A stretch of DNA of 6,575 nucleotides from Woeseia sp964560775 (GTDB lineage Bacteria; Pseudomonadota; Gammaproteobacteria; Steroidobacterales; Woeseiaceae). The stretch lies in the NCBI GenBank assembly GCA_964560775.1, contig CAZLNH010000282.1, forward strand, positions 1 through 6,575, written 5' to 3'. The notes under the pieces were generated by a model. It was given only the letters and a program-made list of their open reading frames with translations. It was not told the origin of the DNA and did no database searches. Positions 1 to 5,402 of this stretch are shown here, piece after piece; within the stretch, counting starts at the first letter, position 1, and every line of letters begins with the position of its first letter. Position numbers and translations under genes: made by a program.

Positions 1-52
1 ACCGGGCTCCGACCGCCCTGTTTAGGAGCCGCTGCAGCCACCAGGAATTGGC

Positions 53-670
53 ATGACACTCGAGCCCCTTTTCGTACTGGAAATGATCGGCACCGCCGTC
101 TTTGCCGTCAGCGGCGCGCTGGCTGCCTCGCGTGCCGGCATGGACATATTCGGCTTCTCCGTGCTGGCTCTGATGCCGGCCGTCGGGGGCGGGACATTCC
201 GCGACATCATGCTCGGGCGCTTTCCAGTATTCTGGGTCGAGAACAACAGTTACGTTGCCGTCGCACTTCTCGCCGCGGTCGTCGTTTACTTCTTCGCCGA
301 CCGCCCCGGCTTTCGCAAGACCTTGCTGATCTGGATGGACGCCGCCGGCCTCGCACTGTTCGCCGTACTCGGCACCGAAATCGCCCTCGGCATGGGCGTC
401 AGCACTCTGATTGCGGTCATGATGGGTGTCAGTACCGCCGTGTTCGGCGGCATGATTCGCGACATCATCAGCAATGAAATCCCGCTGGTCCTGACCGGCG
501 AGATCTACGCAACGGCCGCCTTCATTGCCTCAATCGCCTACATCATTGCCAGTTACGCCGGTGTCGGCCGCACCTGGGCGCTCGTGGTCGGCGTTGCCGC
601 GGGCTTTGCGGTTCGCGCCGTCAGTATCGTCTTCCACCTGTCGCTACCCAAGTCCACACCGCGCGGATGA
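53..670 (+). CDS. TRIC/YicG-family (UPF0126) inner-membrane protein
   Basis: A 205-residue, very hydrophobic protein with the two-fold repeated architecture of the bacterial TRIC cation channel / YicG family, formerly UPF0126 and labelled glycine transporter in some domain databases. The first repeat carries FAVSGALAASRAG (residues 17-29) and GGGTFRDIMLG (45-55). The second carries ALFAVLGTEIALGMG (101-115) and FGGMIRDIISNEIP (131-144). The paired G-G-x-x-R-D signatures are diagnostic. About seven membrane segments can be drawn, near residues 8-26, 31-48, 66-82, 93-114, 117-134, 148-168 and 173-195. Length is normal for the family. The ATG is preceded by AGGA six bases away. A 6-bp inverted repeat (5-10 with 25-30) lies just upstream, without a T-run. 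Family members are proposed monovalent-cation channels; the substrate here cannot be read from sequence. It converges on ychF with one base between stops, so it is not in the housekeeping operon. Confidence 0.93.
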   Translation: MTLEPLFVLEMIGTAVFAVSGALAASRAGMDIFGFSVLALMPAVGGGTFRDIMLGRFPVFWVENNSYVAVALLAAVVVYFFADRPGFRKTLLIWMDAAGLALFAVLGTEIALGMGVSTLIAVMMGVSTAVFGGMIRDIISNEIPLVLTGEIYATAAFIASIAYIIASYAGVGRTWALVVGVAAGFAVRAVSIVFHLSLPKSTPRG

Positions 671-671
671 C

Positions 672-1763
672 TCAAACGTTGAAACGAAAATGCATGACAT
701 CCCCTTCCTGGACGATGTACTCCTTCCCCTCGAGCCGCATGCGCCCTGCCTCCTTTGCGCCCTGCTCGCCCTTGCCGGCAATAAAGTCGTCGTAGGCGAT
801 GACCTCGGCGCGTATGAATCCTTTCTCAAAGTCCGTATGAATCTCCGCAGCCGCACGCGGGGCGGTGGCGCCAACCCGCGTGGTCCATGCCCGGACTTCC
901 TTGGGTCCGGCGGTGAAAAACGTCTGCAGCCCCAGCAATGAATAGGCCGTGCGAATGACCCGGTTGAGGCCCGGTTCGTCGAGGCCGAGGTCGGCGAGAA
1001 ATTCGACCTTGTCGGCGTCATCGAGCTGCGCGATCTCCGCCTCGATCGCGGCACAGATGGCAACGACGTGTGCGCCTTCCTCCTGCGCCAGTTTTCTTAC
1101 GGCGTCGAGATGAGGGTTCGAATCAAAGCCGCCTTCATCGACATTGGCGATGTACATGACGGGCTTGATCGTGATCAGGTGCAGGTCGCGCAACAGCAAT
1201 CGCTCGTTCTCCGTTACGTCCAGCGAGCGTGCCGGTTTGCCGCTATCGAGATGAGCCTGCAACTTTTTGAGGATATCCCGATAAACCAGCGCCGCTTTCT
1301 CGTTGGTTTTTGCGTTCTTTTCGGCCTTGTACAGCTGTCGTTCAACCGATTCGAGGTCGGCCAGCGCCAGTTCGGTGTTGATGACCTCGATGTCGTCGAC
1401 CGGATTGATCGTGCCCGCCACGTGCGTCACGTCATCGTTTTCAAAACAGCGCACGACGTGTGCAATTGCATTCGTCTCGCGGATATTAGCGAGGAACTGG
1501 TTGCCAAGCCCCTCCCCCTTTGACGCACCCGCGACCAGGCCTGCTATATCAACGAACTCCATAGCCGTCGGGATGATCTTTTGCGGATTGACGATCCCGG
1601 CCAACGCCGCGAGCCTCGGATCCGGCACCGGTACGACACCGACGTTCGGTTCGATCGTGCAGAACGGGTAGTTCTCGGCCGGTATCTCGGCCGCTGTCAG
1701 CGCGTTGAACAGTGTGGACTTGCCGACGTTCGGCAGCCCGACGATGCCACATTTGATTGCCAT
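672..1763 (-). CDS. ychF: Redox-regulated ribosome-binding ATPase YchF (Obg/OLA1 family)
   Basis: A 363-residue protein, the same length as E. coli YchF. It is a cytoplasmic Obg-family P-loop NTPase that prefers ATP, binds ribosomes and is linked to oxidative-stress response. The Walker A/G1 motif GLPNVGKST is at residues 9-17, G3 DIAG at 72-75, and the altered G4 motif NVDE at 207-210. NVDE in place of NKxD is the family signature explaining ATP preference. A helical, charged stretch (about 130-175) fits the coiled-coil insertion. The C-terminal TGS domain runs from about residue 279 to the end and finishes GDVMHFRFNV. Cys35, in YPFCTIEPN, matches the cysteine implicated in redox control of the E. 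coli protein. The start lies 12 nt after the pth stop with only a weak purine-rich Shine-Dalgarno, so translation is probably coupled to pth. pth-ychF adjacency is conserved in gammaproteobacteria. Confidence 0.98.
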   Translation of the reverse strand: MAIKCGIVGLPNVGKSTLFNALTAAEIPAENYPFCTIEPNVGVVPVPDPRLAALAGIVNPQKIIPTAMEFVDIAGLVAGASKGEGLGNQFLANIRETNAIAHVVRCFENDDVTHVAGTINPVDDIEVINTELALADLESVERQLYKAEKNAKTNEKAALVYRDILKKLQAHLDSGKPARSLDVTENERLLLRDLHLITIKPVMYIANVDEGGFDSNPHLDAVRKLAQEEGAHVVAICAAIEAEIAQLDDADKVEFLADLGLDEPGLNRVIRTAYSLLGLQTFFTAGPKEVRAWTTRVGATAPRAAAEIHTDFEKGFIRAEVIAYDDFIAGKGEQGAKEAGRMRLEGKEYIVQEGDVMHFRFNV

Positions 1764-1775
1764 AGGGGTTTCTTG

Positions 1776-2360
1776 TCAGTCGTCGTTTCGGGTATGCAGC
1801 CTGTTCATCGCCACGGCCAGTCCTTTGTCGGCCAGCAGTGGCATGACGTCAATCGCGTCTGCAATATTCTTTTGTATCGCTGATTCTACGTCACTCGATG
1901 CGCGCTTCAGCACGTAGGACGTCACCTGGTCCTTGTCGCCGGGATGACCAACCCCGAGCCTCAGGCGCATGAAGTCCGCGCCGCAATGCCGGATCGTGTC
2001 ACGCAACCCGTTGTGGCCGCCATGCCCGCCGCCTTTTTTCAGCCGCACGGTGCCCGGCGGCAGGTCGATCTCGTCATGTGCGACGAGCAATTCCGCCGCA
2101 TTCAGCCGGTAATAGTCGAGCATGCCGCGTATAGGCCCGCCCGACAGGTTCATGTAGCTTTGCGGCTTTGCGAGCCAGACCTCGCTGCCGCCAATCTGCA
2201 TGCGGCAGATCTCCGCATCGAAGCGCTTGTCGTAGCGAAACGGCTCGCCGGCATCGCGCGCCAGTTCGTCCACAAACCAGAATCCGGCATTGTGCAGCGT
2301 TCGCGCGTAACGCTCTTCGGGGTTGCCCAGTCCCGCGATGATCGACAGGTGGCTCGTCAT
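1776..2360 (-). CDS. pth: Peptidyl-tRNA hydrolase
   Basis: A 194-residue bacterial Pth. It cleaves the ester bond of peptidyl-tRNAs released from stalled ribosomes, recycling tRNA in the cytoplasm. All active-site residues are visible: Asn13 in AGLGNP, catalytic His23 in TLHNAGF, Asn71 in KPQSYMNLSG, Asp96 in HDEIDLPPG and Asn117 in GGHGGHNGLRD. These correspond to E. coli N10, H20, N68, D93 and N114. I chose the ATG at 2358-2360 because it places the family's usual N-terminus (MTSHLSIIAGLGNP) right after it, and AGGGAG sits eight bases upstream. The frame stays open to 2450, but the extra 30 residues would be atypical and run towards the repeat region. It is the first gene after the rplY terminator, so it needs its own promoter; the segment 2385-2416 is AT-rich, but no clear -35/-10 pair stands out. 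ychF follows 12 nt downstream. Confidence 0.98.
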   Translation of the reverse strand: MTSHLSIIAGLGNPEERYARTLHNAGFWFVDELARDAGEPFRYDKRFDAEICRMQIGGSEVWLAKPQSYMNLSGGPIRGMLDYYRLNAAELLVAHDEIDLPPGTVRLKKGGGHGGHNGLRDTIRHCGADFMRLRLGVGHPGDKDQVTSYVLKRASSDVESAIQKNIADAIDVMPLLADKGLAVAMNRLHTRNDD

Positions 2361-2429
2361 CGATGATTCTCCCTGAATTGTGGCGCATCGCTTTATTCGG
2401 CGAAATAAATTTTGGACCTTGCAGCTGCG

Positions 2430-2478
2430 TGGATCCCGGGAGATCGCCACGCCGCTACGCGGCTCGCGATGACGGCTG
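2430..2478. repeat. Degenerate palindromic repeat (REP/MITE-like)
   Basis: A GC-rich segment that can fold on itself. ATCGC (2443-2447) pairs with GCGAT (2466-2470), and inside that GCCGC (2451-2455) pairs with GCGGC (2459-2463) around a TAC loop. The sense of the segment (TGGATCCCGGGAGATCGCC at the left, GCGATGACGG at the right) resembles the short dispersed repeats with TGGATTGC...GCAATGACG ends found in many bacterial genomes. That resemblance is from memory and unverified. It lies in the rplY-pth intergenic region and overlaps the first unit of the tandem array. Confidence 0.5.
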
Positions 2479-2549
2479 GCTACGTGGCTCGCGATGACGG
2501 CTGGCTACGCGGCTCGCGATGACGGCTGGCTGCGCGGCTCGCGATGGCG
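2454..2549. repeat. 25-bp tandem repeat, about 3.8 copies
   Basis: Four consecutive units of 25 bp start at 2454, 2479, 2504 and 2529. Each unit contains the core GGCTCGCGATGACGGCTG. Units 1 and 3 are identical, and unit 2 differs by one base (C to T at its seventh position). Unit 4 has an A to G change at its fourth base and decays after GCGATG. A period of 25 is not a multiple of three, and the array lies outside genes, so it is non-coding. The units correspond to the right half of the palindrome at 2430-2478 (its inner arm and right end); the left arm is not repeated. Confidence 0.9.
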
Positions 2550-2558
2550 TTACCGCAG

Positions 2559-2586
2559 AAAAAAGGCCGCGCTCAGGCGGCCTTTT
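2559..2586 (-). terminator. Rho-independent terminator of rplY
   Basis: On the minus strand a GGCCGC/GCGGCC stem, extended by four A-T pairs to ten base pairs, closes a six-base loop and runs into six T residues (the A-run at 2559-2564 on the plus strand). It begins 23 nt after the rplY stop codon. This is a textbook intrinsic terminator and should separate rplY from pth-ychF. In the plus direction the T-run is only four long, so termination there would be weaker. Confidence 0.92.
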
Positions 2587-2609
2587 CCCGTGTTGGAAAC
2601 AACCCGGCG

Positions 2610-3293
2610 TCAGTCGTCCTTCGACTCGTCGTCTTCCTCGTCAGATACCGTCGGCACCTCCGCCGATTTCTCCTCATCTTCCTCGCCTTCGTCGAGGTCT
2701 TCGATCGGAGCGGCCTTGATGATATGAACGGACACAATCGGCTGGTCGTGGCCTTCGCCGTGACTCAGTTCGACCAGTTCGACACCTTCCGGCACCTTGA
2801 TATCCGAGAGATGCAGCATGTCATCGAGCTCGAGCTTCGAGATATCCACCTCGATGTATTCTGGCAGATACTTCGGCAGACAGATGACCTCGACGTCGTT
2901 CATAAGGCGCGATACCGTGCCGCCGCCGTCCTTGACGCCCGGCGCATCATCCTCGCCGACGAAGTGGAGCGGTACGTTCATGCGAATGTCCGCGTCGTCG
3001 ACAATGCGCTGCAGGTCTATGTGCAAAATCTGGCGTCTCGCCGGGTGGCGCTGGATATCCTTCAGGATCGCAGCCTGGTTCTTGTCGCCGACCTTGATGT
3101 TCAGGACGCTGGAATAAAAGGCTTCGTTCTCAAGCTGGCGCAGGACCTTGTTATGGTCGAACGACAGGGCGCGAGGCGGACGGCCGCCGCCGTAGATGAT
3201 TGCGGGGACTTTGCCTTCGTGACGCAGGCGGCGGCTCGCACCTTTGCCCTGATCCTCACGAAATTCCGCAATCAGATCGAATTGCTGTTTCAT
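2610..3293 (-). CDS. rplY: 50S ribosomal protein L25, CTC/TL5 type
   Basis: A 227-residue L25 of the long CTC/TL5 type, which binds 5S rRNA in the large subunit. The N-terminal 5S-binding domain (about residues 5-92) contains the family motif GASRRLRHEGKVPAIIYG at 18-35. The TL5-like C-terminal beta domain covers about 98-190. A strongly acidic tail (about 199-227, rich in D/E, ending in DESKDD) follows. E. coli L25 has only the first domain (94 residues), while many other gammaproteobacteria carry this longer form. The ATG at 3291-3293 is chosen because GGAG lies seven bases upstream and the protein then starts MKQQFDLIAEFR as expected. The open frame to 3407 would encode the leader and is rejected. 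The gene sits between prs and pth as in Pseudomonas. It has a probable own promoter at 3381-3409, a structured leader and a strong terminator downstream. Confidence 0.98.
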   Translation of the reverse strand: MKQQFDLIAEFREDQGKGASRRLRHEGKVPAIIYGGGRPPRALSFDHNKVLRQLENEAFYSSVLNIKVGDKNQAAILKDIQRHPARRQILHIDLQRIVDDADIRMNVPLHFVGEDDAPGVKDGGGTVSRLMNDVEVICLPKYLPEYIEVDISKLELDDMLHLSDIKVPEGVELVELSHGEGHDQPIVSVHIIKAAPIEDLDEGEEDEEKSAEVPTVSDEEDDESKDD

Positions 3294-3320
3294 TGGGAAA
3301 CTCCGGTATCTGATTGTTTT

Positions 3321-3341
3321 GGGTGCCGGTTCCGGCATCCC
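3321..3341 (-). promoter_or_regulatory. Leader hairpin upstream of rplY
   Basis: On the minus strand TGCCGG and CCGGCA pair around AA, extended by GGG/CCC with a one-base bulge. It lies in the predicted rplY 5' untranslated region, 14 nt upstream of the Shine-Dalgarno. It is followed by AAAACAATC rather than a T-run, so it is not an intrinsic terminator on that strand. Autogenous control of rplY through its leader has been reported in E. coli as far as I recall, so a regulatory role is plausible but inferred. Confidence 0.45.
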
Positions 3342-3349
3342 GATGCGCC

Positions 3350-3367
3350 CGGACCGCGACCAGTCCG
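3350..3367 (-). promoter_or_regulatory. Second leader hairpin of rplY
   Basis: CGGAC (3350-3354) and its complement GTCCG (3363-3367) can form a 5-bp stem with an eight-base loop. It would lie near the 5' end of the rplY leader, just downstream of the predicted transcription start. Alone this is a weak structure for GC-rich DNA. It is listed because it is one of two hairpins arranged in tandem in an 80-nt leader. Confidence 0.3.
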
Positions 3368-3380
3368 AACGGGGCCGCGC

Positions 3381-3409
3381 ATCATAGCCGAAGGCCCGCG
3401 GAGGCACAA
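3381..3409 (-). promoter_or_regulatory. Predicted sigma70-type promoter for rplY
   Basis: On the minus strand TTGTGC (3404-3409) and TATGAT (3381-3386) are separated by exactly 17 bp. The -10 box matches the consensus at five of six positions and the -35 box at three. A GC-rich discriminator (GCGCGG) follows the -10 box, a feature of promoters under stringent control, though GC-rich DNA makes this weak evidence. It predicts a leader of about 80 nt before the rplY ATG. No terminator separates prs from rplY, so read-through from upstream is also possible. Confidence 0.65.
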
Positions 3410-3464
3410 GAAATGTCTGGGATATGCGGCTGGCAAGCGAGCCGGCTCAAGGCCTGGTTGACCG

Positions 3465-4421
3465 TCAGTCGACGTACAGCGAACTAACCGACTCCTCGTC
3501 GCTGATACGCCGCATCGTCTCGGCCAGCAGCTCGGCCGTCGACAGCTGCCGGATCTTGGCGCAGGCCGTGGCCTCGGCATTCAGCGGTATCGTGTCGGTT
3601 ACAACCATCTCGTCTAGCTCCGATGCCGTAATCCGCGATACCGCGGGGCCGGACAGCACCGGGTGCGTAATGTAGGCCACGACCAGCGCAGCGCCGTGCG
3701 CCTTCAGGGCACCCGCCGCATGGCACAAAGTGCCGGCGGTATCGACCATGTCGTCGATCAGCACGCAGGTCTTGTCCTGCACGTCGCCAATGATGTTCAT
3801 GACCTCGGACTGGTTGGCCCGCGAGCGGCGTTTGTCGATGATGACCAGATCCGCGTCGTCGAGGCGCTTTGCCAGCGCCCGGGCCCGTACGACGCCACCT
3901 ACGTCCGGTGACACGACGACCATGTTCTGGAACTTCTGCTTCCAGACATCGCCGAGCAGCACTGGCGATGCATAGACGTTGTCGACAGCGATGTCGAAAA
4001 ACCCCTGGATCTGGTCGGCGTGCAGGTCGACGGTCAGCAAACGGTCAACCCCGGCGGTGCCGATCATCTTGGCGACCAGTTTCGCCGTGATGGGCACGCG
4101 CGCGGCGCGCGGCCGGCGGTCCTGTCGCGCGAATCCGAAATACGGCACTACGGCGGTGATCCGGGCCGCGGAGGCACGCCGGCAGGCATCGACCATGACC
4201 AGCAGTTCCATCAGGTTCTCGGCCGTCGGCGGGCAAGTAGGCTGGATAACGAACGTTTCGCGGCCGCGAATGTTTTCGAGGATTTCGACGTTGATCTCGC
4301 CGTCGCTGAAACGCCCGACCTGTGCCTTGGCGAGCGGTACGTGCAGCACTTTCGCAATATCCTGGGCCAGGTCCGGGTGCGCATTCCCCGAGAAAAGTGC
4401 CATCGACGCCGGATCTACCAC
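3465..4421 (-). CDS. prs: Ribose-phosphate pyrophosphokinase (PRPP synthetase)
   Basis: A 318-residue class I PRPP synthetase. It transfers pyrophosphate from ATP to ribose 5-phosphate, giving PRPP for purine, pyrimidine, histidine, tryptophan and NAD synthesis in the cytosol. Family hallmarks are present: GRFSDGE (residues 36-42), PYFGFARQDRR (93-103), TVDLHADQIQGFF (130-142, with catalytic His134), SPDVGG (171-176), KRR (197-199) and the PRPP-binding loop CVLIDDMVDTAGT (219-231). E. coli Prs is 315 residues, so length is normal. I prefer the GTG at 4419-4421, which has AAGGGG five to six bases upstream. The ATG at 4401-4403, six codons in, has no comparable site and would give MALFSGN. The gene follows tRNA-Gln by 53 nt with no terminator between them, so a shared transcript is likely. 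Confidence 0.98.
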   Translation of the reverse strand: MVDPASMALFSGNAHPDLAQDIAKVLHVPLAKAQVGRFSDGEINVEILENIRGRETFVIQPTCPPTAENLMELLVMVDACRRASAARITAVVPYFGFARQDRRPRAARVPITAKLVAKMIGTAGVDRLLTVDLHADQIQGFFDIAVDNVYASPVLLGDVWKQKFQNMVVVSPDVGGVVRARALAKRLDDADLVIIDKRRSRANQSEVMNIIGDVQDKTCVLIDDMVDTAGTLCHAAGALKAHGAALVVAYITHPVLSGPAVSRITASELDEMVVTDTIPLNAEATACAKIRQLSTAELLAETMRRISDEESVSSLYVD

Positions 4422-4474
4422 GAATGCCCCTTATTTGTGATTTCTGTCAGCAGGCCTTGCGGCCCGCGCGAAAA

Positions 4475-4549
4475 TGGCTGGGGTGGCAGGATTCGAACCT
4501 GCGCATGACGGGATCAAAACCCGTTGCCTTACCACTTGGCTACACCCCA
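4475..4549 (-). tRNA. tRNA-Gln (anticodon UUG), CCA encoded
   Basis: Read on the minus strand this folds as a complete cloverleaf. The acceptor stem TGGGGTG (4543-4549) pairs perfectly with CACCCCA (4479-4485), G is the discriminator (4478) and CCA is encoded at 4475-4477. The anticodon stem ACGGG/CCCGT closes the loop TTTTGAT, giving anticodon TTG (4515-4517) for CAA codons. The T-arm contains GGTTCGAATCC. The UGGGG acceptor start and G discriminator agree with E. coli tRNA-Gln. Placement directly before prs is also seen in other gammaproteobacteria. A promoter about 130 nt upstream and the lack of a terminator before prs suggest a tRNA-mRNA transcript processed by RNase P and 3' nucleases. 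Confidence 0.98.
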
Positions 4550-4641
4550 GGCGCAATTGTCCCGACCGCACACGCTGTCCGCCCGGAGTGTGCCACGTGG
4601 CGCCCGCATACGGACATCGTCACCTTCTGCCGGCCAACATC

Positions 4642-4655
4642 CGGCCTCGAGGCCG
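4642..4655. repeat. 14-bp perfect palindrome in tRNA-Gln leader region
   Basis: CGGCCTCGAGGCCG reads the same on both strands. It lies between the predicted promoter at 4681-4709 and the tRNA, so it would be in the transcript leader. A shorter perfect palindrome, GCCACGTGGC, is at 4592-4601. Such motifs are common in GC-rich DNA, and no function is assigned. Confidence 0.35.
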
Positions 4656-4680
4656 TGGCACGACCTTTGTGTCGCGCGCA

Positions 4681-4709
4681 ATTGTGAAACGCCCTCCCGG
4701 GGGTGTCAA
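4681..4709 (-). promoter_or_regulatory. Predicted sigma70-type promoter for tRNA-Gln/prs
   Basis: On the minus strand a perfect consensus -35 box TTGACA (4704-4709) is followed after exactly 17 bp by CACAAT (4681-4686), which matches the -10 consensus at four of six positions. The discriminator after the -10 is TGCGCGCG, GC-rich as in stable-RNA promoters that respond to ppGpp. Transcription would start near 4673, leaving a 5' leader of about 124 nt to be removed by RNase P. I saw no better promoter closer to the tRNA. The 244-nt stretch 4550-4793 contains no gene. Confidence 0.65.
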
Positions 4710-4717
4710 CGTGACAC
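4703..4717. promoter_or_regulatory. Dyad overlapping the -35 box, candidate operator
   Basis: GTGTCA and TGACAC form a perfect 6-bp inverted repeat around a 3-bp spacer. The right-hand consensus -35 hexamer of the predicted tRNA-Gln/prs promoter is embedded in it, so a bound protein would block the promoter. No cognate regulator is encoded in the window. Confidence 0.4.
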
Positions 4718-4793
4718 GATCCCGGCTCGCATCCGTCACCGGTCTTATCCACGAATCGGGGATGGATCCGGACAGGTGGCGCAAACAATTACG

Positions 4794-5402
4794 TCAGAAA
4801 ATCCATCGGTCAATGACCAGCCGGACACGGCTGTCTGCCCTGACGGCCGAGATGCGGCGTGGCATCACCTGGCCGCCGCCCTCGCCGTATGCGCCGATCG
4901 TCACGGTCCAGCCGCCCTGCTCCATGTGGCTGAGCAAGCCATCGTCACCGAATTCCGGGTTCGCAGCCAGCGAAGGGTCCGGGATGCCGAGCACCCAGTA
5001 GCGGAGGCTCGAAACCGGTATCGCCCAGCCGAAGCGCGCTCGCAGGTCGTATTCAGGATTGTGCAATTCGGTGACAGTGCCGTCTTTTTCCACGACGGTA
5101 ATATGCTGATCGTTCCCTTTGATCTGCACTGCGCCGGCGCCCAGCGGGCCGCTCAGGCGAGCGTCGAATGCGCCGCGCGTCTGTTGCCAGCGCAAGTTGC
5201 CGTTGAACCCGTCGTTGCCGTCGCTTACGGCGATGCGGCCGGAAACCTGCCAGCCCGGCAGGCCGGCCAGTACCCGCTGGCGGGTTTCCCAGTCTTCGAG
5301 CACCGGCAGGCGGGCACTCGGCTGGACGGCACAAGCGCCGAGCAGCAAGGACGCCGCGACAATTGCGGTGCGCTTGATGCTACTTTTCGTCGGGGAATAC
5401 AA
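4794..5402 (-). CDS. lolB: Outer-membrane lipoprotein insertion protein LolB
   Basis: A 202-residue precursor of LolB, the outer-membrane-anchored lipoprotein that accepts lipoproteins from periplasmic LolA and inserts them into the outer membrane. A lysine/arginine-containing n-region and hydrophobic core (TAIVAASLLLGAC) end in a lipobox LGAC with Cys24 as the lipidated residue; Ala follows at +2, consistent with outer-membrane sorting. The mature part contains GWQVSGRIAVS, NLRWQQ, the conserved loop LSGPLGAGAVQI, the SLRYWVLGIP motif and the terminal VIDRWIF, all LolB-like. Length is close to E. coli LolB (207). The only canonical start in frame is TTG at 5400-5402; a stop at 5418-5420 blocks extension. 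It has no clear Shine-Dalgarno and overlaps the TPR gene by 23 nt. An ATC at 5376-5378 would give a more typical signal peptide. No terminator is evident after the stop. ispE, its usual downstream neighbour, is absent. Confidence 0.93.
   Translation of the reverse strand: MYSPTKSSIKRTAIVAASLLLGACAVQPSARLPVLEDWETRQRVLAGLPGWQVSGRIAVSDGNDGFNGNLRWQQTRGAFDARLSGPLGAGAVQIKGNDQHITVVEKDGTVTELHNPEYDLRARFGWAIPVSSLRYWVLGIPDPSLAANPEFGDDGLLSHMEQGGWTVTIGAYGEGGGQVMPRRISAVRADSRVRLVIDRWIF

Noticed and set aside
2361..2416. A promoter for pth in the AT-rich stretch, including the TTTATT/AATAAA inverted repeat at 2391-2408
   Set aside because: No -35/-10 pair with acceptable spacing and distance to the ribosome site could be found. 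The best -10-like hexamer (CACAAT) would place the start inside the Shine-Dalgarno.
2361..2450. A 30-residue N-terminal extension of pth
   Set aside because: The downstream ATG has a good Shine-Dalgarno and gives the standard family N-terminus; the extension is unlike any Pth.
2454..2549. The 25-bp repeats as a CRISPR array
   Set aside because: The units are directly abutting with no unique spacers, and no cas gene is nearby.
2544..3461. A 305-codon plus-strand open frame opposite rplY
   Set aside because: It is antisense to an unmistakable L25 gene, crosses the terminator hairpin and the intergenic region, and has no family-like motif. High GC readily opens such shadow frames.
3422..3464. 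An intrinsic terminator after prs
   Set aside because: A 5-bp CGGCT/AGCCG stem is possible, but there is no T-run on either side.
4540..4788. An ispE remnant or small gene in the tRNA-lolB interval
   Set aside because: The 82-codon minus-strand frame has no GHMP-kinase motif and no plausible ribosome site, and it overlaps the tRNA and its promoter.
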